From: JAPLST01 sp964397565
GTDB lineage: Bacteria; Auribacterota; UBA3054; JAPLST01
Direction of reading: 5' to 3'
NCBI GenBank assembly: GCA_964397565.1
Contig: CAYNJC010000024.1
Span: forward strand, 4,253 to 68,252
Length of the DNA: 64,000 bases
Positions 58,375-64,000 of the stretch are shown piece after piece; the stretch's first letter is position 1, and every line of letters begins with the position of its first letter. The position numbers were made by a program, and so were the translations under genes. The notes beneath the pieces were generated by a model. The model was given only the letters and a program-made list of their open reading frames with translations. It searched no databases and was not told the origin of the DNA.

Positions 58375-61092
58375 TTACGGGGTGGTGGCACTGCGGGTGT
58401 CGGGTGTGTGTGTGCCGGGCGCAACGGCGCGCGTGATCGTGATCGAATCGCTGCCGACAATGCCGCTGGTATTGGTGCCGCTGATGGTCAGCAGATTACC
58501 GCCGAACTGCAGCGCAATGCCGGTCGCCTGCCAGGACGATGTGGCGCAAAACGAGCCGCCACCGCCGCGCTCGTTGATCCATTGCATCGTGCCCACCACG
58601 TTCCGCGTGGTACCGCCCACCGCCGTGCTGGCACTGGTCACCGTGCTGATGGCATTGGTGACATCAACCAACGGCGCGGTCGCTCGCGGCACGTGGAAAA
58701 TGATGCGATTCCAGGTATGATCCTGCAGCACAAAGGATGAGCCGTCGAAGAAACAAAAGGCGGGCTGGCCCAGATAGGTGTTGATGATATGCGTGGGCTG
58801 CGGATTGGCGCCGGTCTGTGGTGTGGGGTAGACAAACAGGTGCATGCCCTGAGGGGTGTTGTAGGTGTCGTCGGTCAACACCATGGCGTTGGCGCTGTTG
58901 AAGGTCAGGGTGATCGGTGTGCCGGGGCGATTGGCGTCGTTGTAATCGCGGGTGGTCGTGAGCGTCGGCTTGCAGAAGACCGCATCGGCCGCCGTGTTGG
59001 GGAAAATGTTGCCGTCGACCGGGTAGGTATGGGCTTCGTCGAAGCGCACGACGCGGCGGTTGCCGGCATTATCGACGCGGCCCTCGTAGCCGGAGTCAAC
59101 GATGTAAAGGTTGCGGTAGTTGTCGAGAAAGACCTGCGACGGACTTGCCATGTCGGTCGCGTCAACGGTGAACGGACCGTACGGCTCGAAGTACTTGCCT
59201 TTGTTTCTCAGGTTGCCGGTCTTGTTGGTCTGGCCGAGCACGAGGTCAACCAACGGATTGGTGGCCAACGGATTGCGGATGCGCAGCACGCGCGAGCCGG
59301 GATAGTCGTCACGCACATGATTTTGCGTGACCCACAGCACATTGCTGACCGGATCATAGCACACGCTTTCGAAAGGCACCGGCGCGCAGTCGCTGTTGTC
59401 GTCCGCCCATTTGAGTTGGTTGGCCTGGTTGCCGTCAATCGTTTTGAAGGGGGCGCAATCGCGCCCGCCGCGGGTAATCGGCAGATGAAACATAAACAGT
59501 TTCCCGTCGGCGGTCACGAAGAGGATATTGCTGCTGGCATGCAGAAAGTTGGGAAAGCGGCCTTCAAAGGTGCCGCCGGGTTCGCTCTGCTCCATGGCTG
59601 ACTGGCCAATGACCACATCCGCCGACTGAAAGTTGACTGCCATGGGATAGTTGGTCCAGACCAAGATGCGATAACGGTCGTGCACGAACAGTTGGTTCTT
59701 CCAGCGCGCCATGCCCCAGTTGTCCCAGGTCGTGCGCCCGCTGATTGCGTTCATGCCTTCCTTCATCATCTCGCCGTTGGACCGGACCAGGCCCTGGGCA
59801 TTGCGCGTGATGGGCAGGGGAAAGCGGACGACTTTGCTGTGCCCGCCAAAACCGGCGAGGTAGAGATTGGTGTGGGCGTCAATACTGATGCTGCCGTCTG
59901 GTTGCCCGAAGCGGGCCACGGAGCCGTCCGGGCGCACATACGGGCCGAGGTCAAGAAAGTTTGTCGGATTCTGCTGGCCGATGCAGTCAAGCGGCTGGCC
60001 GGTGACATGGTTGAACTTGACGATGCGATTGTTACCGCCGTCGGCGACCCAGACAACGTTTGAATCAAACGGATCAAGGCAAAAGCCACGAGCCCACCAG
60101 AACACATTAGTGCCGAATTCGTTCGTCTGGCTGAACGCGCGGTTGGCGCGCATGCCGTTCGAGAACGGCGGGCGGAAGACCATGATGCGCGGGCCGATGC
60201 GCTCGTCGTACCAGTCGTTGCGACAGTCGAGAACGAAGACCTCGTGCGTCTGCGGATGCACGCGCACGCCACTCGGCCGGTTCATTTCGTTCAGCGCTGT
60301 GCCGATGCCGTTGTTGGTGAACGTGGATTGGCCGAGCACCAGCGTGGCGCGCTTGGCACCGTTGGTGAAGCAGAGCACACGACTGTTGTCCGTGTCGGCG
60401 ACCCAAATATTGCCGTCCGCATCCACATCCACACCGGAGGAGTATGCGCCCTGGGTGCTCAGTGTGGTGGCACTGGTGGGTGGCGGTGTGTGCGTGTTAT
60501 CAGGCGAGCGGTTGGTGAACGAGGTCTGACCCCAGACATCGTCCGCGATTTGATCGGTCTCGAACGGATCAAGATACTTGAGCACGCGGTTGTTGCACAA
60601 ATCCACCACGTAGAAATTGCCGGCGGCGTCCGTGGCCATCATGCTGGAGCGCGGTGATTCGGAGACGCTGCTGACAAACGGATATGACATCAGCGCAAGC
60701 GTTGCGGCAGTCGGCGGTAAAAACTTGGTGCTGTTGCCATTGACAGAGCCGACGTCCCACATAGCGGGCTGGCCAATGACGATGTCCGCCCACGGATATG
60801 GGCCGTTTGGCAGCGTTGCCGGCTTCCAACCGTTGAAACCGAGAATGCGATTGTTGGCCGAGTCGAACAGATAAATGCGCGGCGGATTCTTGCTGGTGTC
60901 CACGTGAACGCCACCAATGTGCGCGCCAGCATACGGCACAATCCGATTTACCATGATTTCCTCTTGGCGCGTCGTGCCGAGATATTTACTGATGGCCAGA
61001 TCCAGCGCCGGCAGGGGCGTGGCGGCGAAGGCGGCGGATGCGGCAAGCGCGAAGGCAGTCACTGTGGACAATGTCAGGCGATGAGGTTGCAC
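58375..61092 (-). CDS. Secreted NHL-repeat beta-propeller protein without sorting tail (paralogue 1)
   Basis: The product of about 905 residues (start GTG 61092, matching the ATG of the neighbouring paralogue; 61101 is an alternative GTG) has a signal peptide (QPHRLTLSTVTAFALAASAAFA) and many NHL-type blades such as GVDVDADGNIWVADTDNSRVLCF and GNFYVVDLCNNRVLKYLDPF. The C-terminal end, GSDSITITRAVAPGTHTPDTRSATTP, lacks the PEP motif and hydrophobic segment seen in the middle copy. It may be released rather than sorted. It is about 80 percent identical to the neighbouring copy. Confidence 0.85.
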   Translation of the reverse strand: MQPHRLTLSTVTAFALAASAAFAATPLPALDLAISKYLGTTRQEEIMVNRIVPYAGAHIGGVHVDTSKNPPRIYLFDSANNRILGFNGWKPATLPNGPYPWADIVIGQPAMWDVGSVNGNSTKFLPPTAATLALMSYPFVSSVSESPRSSMMATDAAGNFYVVDLCNNRVLKYLDPFETDQIADDVWGQTSFTNRSPDNTHTPPPTSATTLSTQGAYSSGVDVDADGNIWVADTDNSRVLCFTNGAKRATLVLGQSTFTNNGIGTALNEMNRPSGVRVHPQTHEVFVLDCRNDWYDERIGPRIMVFRPPFSNGMRANRAFSQTNEFGTNVFWWARGFCLDPFDSNVVWVADGGNNRIVKFNHVTGQPLDCIGQQNPTNFLDLGPYVRPDGSVARFGQPDGSISIDAHTNLYLAGFGGHSKVVRFPLPITRNAQGLVRSNGEMMKEGMNAISGRTTWDNWGMARWKNQLFVHDRYRILVWTNYPMAVNFQSADVVIGQSAMEQSEPGGTFEGRFPNFLHASSNILFVTADGKLFMFHLPITRGGRDCAPFKTIDGNQANQLKWADDNSDCAPVPFESVCYDPVSNVLWVTQNHVRDDYPGSRVLRIRNPLATNPLVDLVLGQTNKTGNLRNKGKYFEPYGPFTVDATDMASPSQVFLDNYRNLYIVDSGYEGRVDNAGNRRVVRFDEAHTYPVDGNIFPNTAADAVFCKPTLTTTRDYNDANRPGTPITLTFNSANAMVLTDDTYNTPQGMHLFVYPTPQTGANPQPTHIINTYLGQPAFCFFDGSSFVLQDHTWNRIIFHVPRATAPLVDVTNAISTVTSASTAVGGTTRNVVGTMQWINERGGGGSFCATSSWQATGIALQFGGNLLTISGTNTSGIVGSDSITITRAVAPGTHTPDTRSATTP

Positions 61093-61130
61093 AATTAGCA
61101 CTCAGGTGTAGTGTTATTAAATACTCACAG

Positions 61131-63851
61131 TTATACAACAAAGCGGCAAGCGTGCCTGCGCAGCAACGCCGGCGCCAGCAGAGCGAGAAGAACGCCTGGC
61201 TCCGGCACGCCGATCTGCTGAAGCGTGATCGAATCGCTGCCGACAATGCCGTTGACGTTGGTGCCGCTGATGGTCACCAAATTGCCGCCGAATTGCAGCG
61301 GAATGTTGGTCACTTGCCAGGGTGATGTCGCGGGAAACGCGCCGCCGTCACCGCATTCGTTGACCCAGTGCATCGTGCCGACCACGTTCACATTGGTGCC
61401 GCCAATAGCCGTCGCCGCGCCCATCACGGTGCTGTTGTTGTTGGTGACATCAACCAGCGGCGCAGTCGGGCGCGGCACATGGAAAATGATCCGATTCCAG
61501 GTGTGATCCTGCAGCACAAACAGCGGGCCGTCAAAGAAGCCAAACGCGGGCTGGCCAAGATAGGTGTTGATGATATGCGTGGGCTGCGGATTGGCGCCGG
61601 TCTGCGGTGTGGGATAGAAAAACAGGTGCATGCCCTGGGGGGTGTCGTAGGTGTCGTCGGCCAACACCATTTCGTTGGCGCTGTTGAACGTCAGGGTAAT
61701 GGGTGTGCCGGGCCGATTGGCGTCGCCGTAGTCGCGGGTAGTGGTGAGCGTCGGCTTGCAGATGACCGCGTCAGCCGCCGTGTTGGGAAAGATAGTACCA
61801 CCGACCGGATAGGTCTTGACTTCGTTAAAGCGGACGACGCGGCGATTGCCGGCATTGTCGATGCGGCCCTCGTAGCCGGAATCGACGACGTACAGGTTGC
61901 GGTAGTTGTCGAGAAAGACCTGGGCCGGATTGGCCATGTCGGTCGCGTCAACGGTGAACGGACCAGATGGTTCACTGTATTTGCCTTTGTTTTTCAGGCC
62001 GCCAGTCTTGTTGGTCTGGCCGAGCACGAGATCCACCCGCGGAATGGCGGCAAACGGATCGCGGATGCGCAGAACGCGCGCGCCGGGATAGCTGTCGCTT
62101 GAGTGATTGTGCGCGACCCACAGCACATTGCTCACCGGATCATAGCATACGCCGTTGAAGGATACCGGGGTGCAATCGCTGTTGTCGTCCGCCCACTTGA
62201 GTTGATTGGCCTGCCCGCTGTCAATCGTTTTGAAGGGGGCGTAAGCGCGCCCGCCGTTGGTAATCGGCAGGTGAAACATGAAGAGTTTCCAGTCGGTGGT
62301 CACGAACAGGACATTGCTGCTGGCATGCAGCATGCCGATCGAGCGGCCCTCGAAGGTGCCGCCAGGTTCGTTCTGATCCATGGCTGACTGCCCCATGACA
62401 AAATCAGCCGACTGAAAGTTGACCGCCATTGGATAATTGGTCCAGACCAGGATGCGATAGCCGTCGCGCACGAACAGTTGGCTGTTCCAGCGCGCCATGC
62501 CGAAGTTGCCACAGGTGGTGCGCCCGCTGATTTGGTTCACGCCTTCCTTCATCATCTCGCCGTTGGACCAGACGTGGCCCTCGGCATTGCGCGTGATCGG
62601 CAGGGGAATGCGGACGACTTTGTTGAAGTCCTGAAAACTGGTGAAATAGAGATTGGTGTGGGCGTCAATGCTGATGCTGCCGTCAGGTTGCGCGAAGCCG
62701 GCCACGGCGCCGTCCGGACGCACATACATGCCGATGCCCAGAAAGGTGGTCAGATCCGGCTGGCCGATGCAATCCAGCGGCTGGCCGGTGAGATGGTTGT
62801 ACATGACGATGCGATTGTGCGCGCCGTCGGCGACCCAGACAATGTTTGACGCGAATGGATCAAGGCAGAAGCCACGCGCCCAATTGAGCTGGTTGGTGCC
62901 GAAGACGCGCTGGGCGCCCATGCCGTTCGAGAAGGGCGGGCGGAAGACCATCACGCGCGGGCCGGGCGCATAGTCATCCTGGCCGTCGAGGACGAAGACC
63001 TCGCGTGTCTGCGGGTGCACGCGCACGCCGGTCGGTTGATACATTTTGTTCAGCGCCGTGCCGGCGCTGTTGGCGGTGAACGTGGTCTGGCCGAGCACCA
63101 ACGTGGCGGTCGTGGCGCCGTTGGTGAAGCAGATCACGCGATTGTTGCCCGTGTCGGCCACCCAGATGTTGCCGGCCGCATCCACATCCACGCCGGAGGA
63201 GTAGGCCCACTGGGTGTACAGTGTGTTGGCACGGGTGGGCGGTGGTGTGGGCGTGTTGTTGGGCGAGCGGTTGGTGAACGTGCTTTGCCCCCAGACGTGG
63301 TCGGCGACTTGATCGGTCTCGAACGGATCGATATATTTGAGCACCCGGTTGTTGCATAAATCCACCAGGTAGAAGTTGCCGGCGGCGTCCGTGGCCATCA
63401 TGCTGGAGCTGGGTGATTCGCCGGTGCTCACGACAAATGGAAACGGTAGCAGCGCAAGTGTTGCGGCGGTCGGCGGCAGAAACTGAGTGCTGTTGCCGTT
63501 GGCGGCGCCGACGTCCCACATGCCCGGCTGGCCGATGACGATATCCGCCGAAGGATACGGGCCGTTGGGCAGCGTCGCCGGCTGCCAACCGTTGAAACCG
63601 AGAATGCGATTGTTGGCCGAGTCAAACAGATAGATGCGCGCGGGATTCTTACTGGTGTCCACATGGACGCCACCAATGTGCGTGCCGGCATACGGTACAA
63701 TCCGGTTCATCATGATTTCCTCCTGCCGCGTCGTGCCAAGATATTTACTGATGGCCAGATCCAGTGCCGGCAGGGGCGTGGCGGCGAAAGCGGCGGATGC
63801 TGCCAACGAAAAGGCAGTCAGTATGGACAGTGCCAGGCGATGAGGTTGCAT
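61131..63851 (-). CDS. Secreted NHL-repeat beta-propeller protein with PEP-CTERM tail (paralogue 2)
   Basis: The 906-residue product has the same signal peptide and NHL blades as the next copy, with the GQPGMWDVGAANGNSTQFLPP region conserved. Its end is GSDSITLQQIGVPEPGVLLALLAPALLRRHACRFVV, a PEP-CTERM signal with an arginine pair, so this copy is the sorted form. The start codon lies 38 bases downstream of the end of the next gene's start region and no clear ribosome binding site is visible. I infer a tandem copy that preserves the original C-terminus. Confidence 0.88.
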   Translation of the reverse strand: MQPHRLALSILTAFSLAASAAFAATPLPALDLAISKYLGTTRQEEIMMNRIVPYAGTHIGGVHVDTSKNPARIYLFDSANNRILGFNGWQPATLPNGPYPSADIVIGQPGMWDVGAANGNSTQFLPPTAATLALLPFPFVVSTGESPSSSMMATDAAGNFYLVDLCNNRVLKYIDPFETDQVADHVWGQSTFTNRSPNNTPTPPPTRANTLYTQWAYSSGVDVDAAGNIWVADTGNNRVICFTNGATTATLVLGQTTFTANSAGTALNKMYQPTGVRVHPQTREVFVLDGQDDYAPGPRVMVFRPPFSNGMGAQRVFGTNQLNWARGFCLDPFASNIVWVADGAHNRIVMYNHLTGQPLDCIGQPDLTTFLGIGMYVRPDGAVAGFAQPDGSISIDAHTNLYFTSFQDFNKVVRIPLPITRNAEGHVWSNGEMMKEGVNQISGRTTCGNFGMARWNSQLFVRDGYRILVWTNYPMAVNFQSADFVMGQSAMDQNEPGGTFEGRSIGMLHASSNVLFVTTDWKLFMFHLPITNGGRAYAPFKTIDSGQANQLKWADDNSDCTPVSFNGVCYDPVSNVLWVAHNHSSDSYPGARVLRIRDPFAAIPRVDLVLGQTNKTGGLKNKGKYSEPSGPFTVDATDMANPAQVFLDNYRNLYVVDSGYEGRIDNAGNRRVVRFNEVKTYPVGGTIFPNTAADAVICKPTLTTTRDYGDANRPGTPITLTFNSANEMVLADDTYDTPQGMHLFFYPTPQTGANPQPTHIINTYLGQPAFGFFDGPLFVLQDHTWNRIIFHVPRPTAPLVDVTNNNSTVMGAATAIGGTNVNVVGTMHWVNECGDGGAFPATSPWQVTNIPLQFGGNLVTISGTNVNGIVGSDSITLQQIGVPEPGVLLALLAPALLRRHACRFVV

Positions 63852-63858
63852 AGGTTGA

Positions 63859-63960
63859 TCAGCGTGCCGCGCTGGTAGTATGCGCGCGTGTGATTGTGAT
63901 CGAATCGCTGCCGACCATGCCGCCGGTATTGGTGCCGCTGACGGTCACTAGTGTAGTGTT
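63859..63960 (-). pseudogene. C-terminal remnant of a third NHL-repeat paralogue
   Basis: The minus strand from 63948 down to the stop at 63859-63861 encodes TVSGTNTGGMVGSDSITITRAHTTSAAR, the same end as paralogue 1 with no PEP tail. The homology stops at about 63948, and a stop codon lies in frame at 63961-63963. The sequence beyond is unrelated to the other paralogues. The gene was either truncated or interrupted by an insertion lying across the window edge. Confidence 0.7.
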
Positions 63961-64000
63961 TCAGTAACGGCTTTACAATGAGAAAGCTTCTTCAAAATAT

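Overview
The window looks like chromosomal DNA from a GC-rich Gram-negative-type bacterium, most likely of the Planctomycetota–Verrucomicrobiota–Lentisphaerota–Kiritimatiellota group. I infer this from lipid A genes (outer membrane), several large secreted proteins with PEP-CTERM sorting tails, and a small protein resembling the exosortase-associated TIGR04073 family. No exosortase gene is in the window, and the lineage is not proven by any single gene.

Layout. 1-1749: end of a membrane protein (+), closed by two perfect hairpins. 2046-10215: minus-strand operon dnaX - aspS - propeller-like secreted protein - AsmA-like protein - lepA, from a consensus promoter at 10230-10258. 10575-12984: two divergent secreted cysteine peptidases (C69 and C39-like). 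13132-13258: a small mobile element whose near-identical inverted copy is at 29313-29440. 13365-14357: LpxA-like paralogue and tRNA-Ser(UGA). 14535-22078: minus-strand operon nusA - infB - rbfA - nrnA - trxB - metF-like, with a promoter followed by a terminator-like leader hairpin. 22293-24498: c-di-AMP cyclase and polyprenyl-phosphate sugar transferase. 24539-29100: tandem 2.3-kb duplication of a PEP-CTERM protein gene including its promoter. 29592-33566: acyl-CoA dehydrogenase, EtfB, ferredoxin-fused EtfA, azoreductase. 33729-38030: ApbE, a small secreted protein, a 1.2-kb REP-like repeat field, an A+T-rich orphan membrane protein gene and a 33-bp minisatellite. 38058-40025: PKD/PEP-CTERM protein. 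40319-47004: operon skp - lpxD - lpxC - fabZ - lpxA followed by a Gfo/Idh dehydrogenase and two TIM-barrel sugar isomerases. 47297-53707: tiny secreted protein, alpha-oxoamine synthase, GDP-fucose synthase, small sugar transferase, tsaB, VanZ-like, hemolysin III, and a regulator with a duplicated HTH-cupin architecture. 54217-63960: secreted proteins only: TIGR04073-like protein, two coupled metallopeptidases, and three tandem NHL-repeat paralogues, the third cut by the window edge.

How it fits together. Housekeeping operons (replication, translation, lipid A) alternate with an expanding surface or secreted proteome (PEP-CTERM proteins, metalloproteases, NHL propellers) and sugar-transferase genes for exopolysaccharide. 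Two of the secreted families are growing by tandem duplication, and some copies have lost or altered their sorting tail. Many secreted-protein genes share a promoter form in which ATATG plus one base directly precedes the -10 box, at 17-bp spacing from a TTG-type -35 box. I regard this promoter set, the duplication arrays, the nusA leader and the duplicated HTH-cupin regulator as the most rewarding leads. Nothing in the window is a clear defence system, CRISPR array or prophage.
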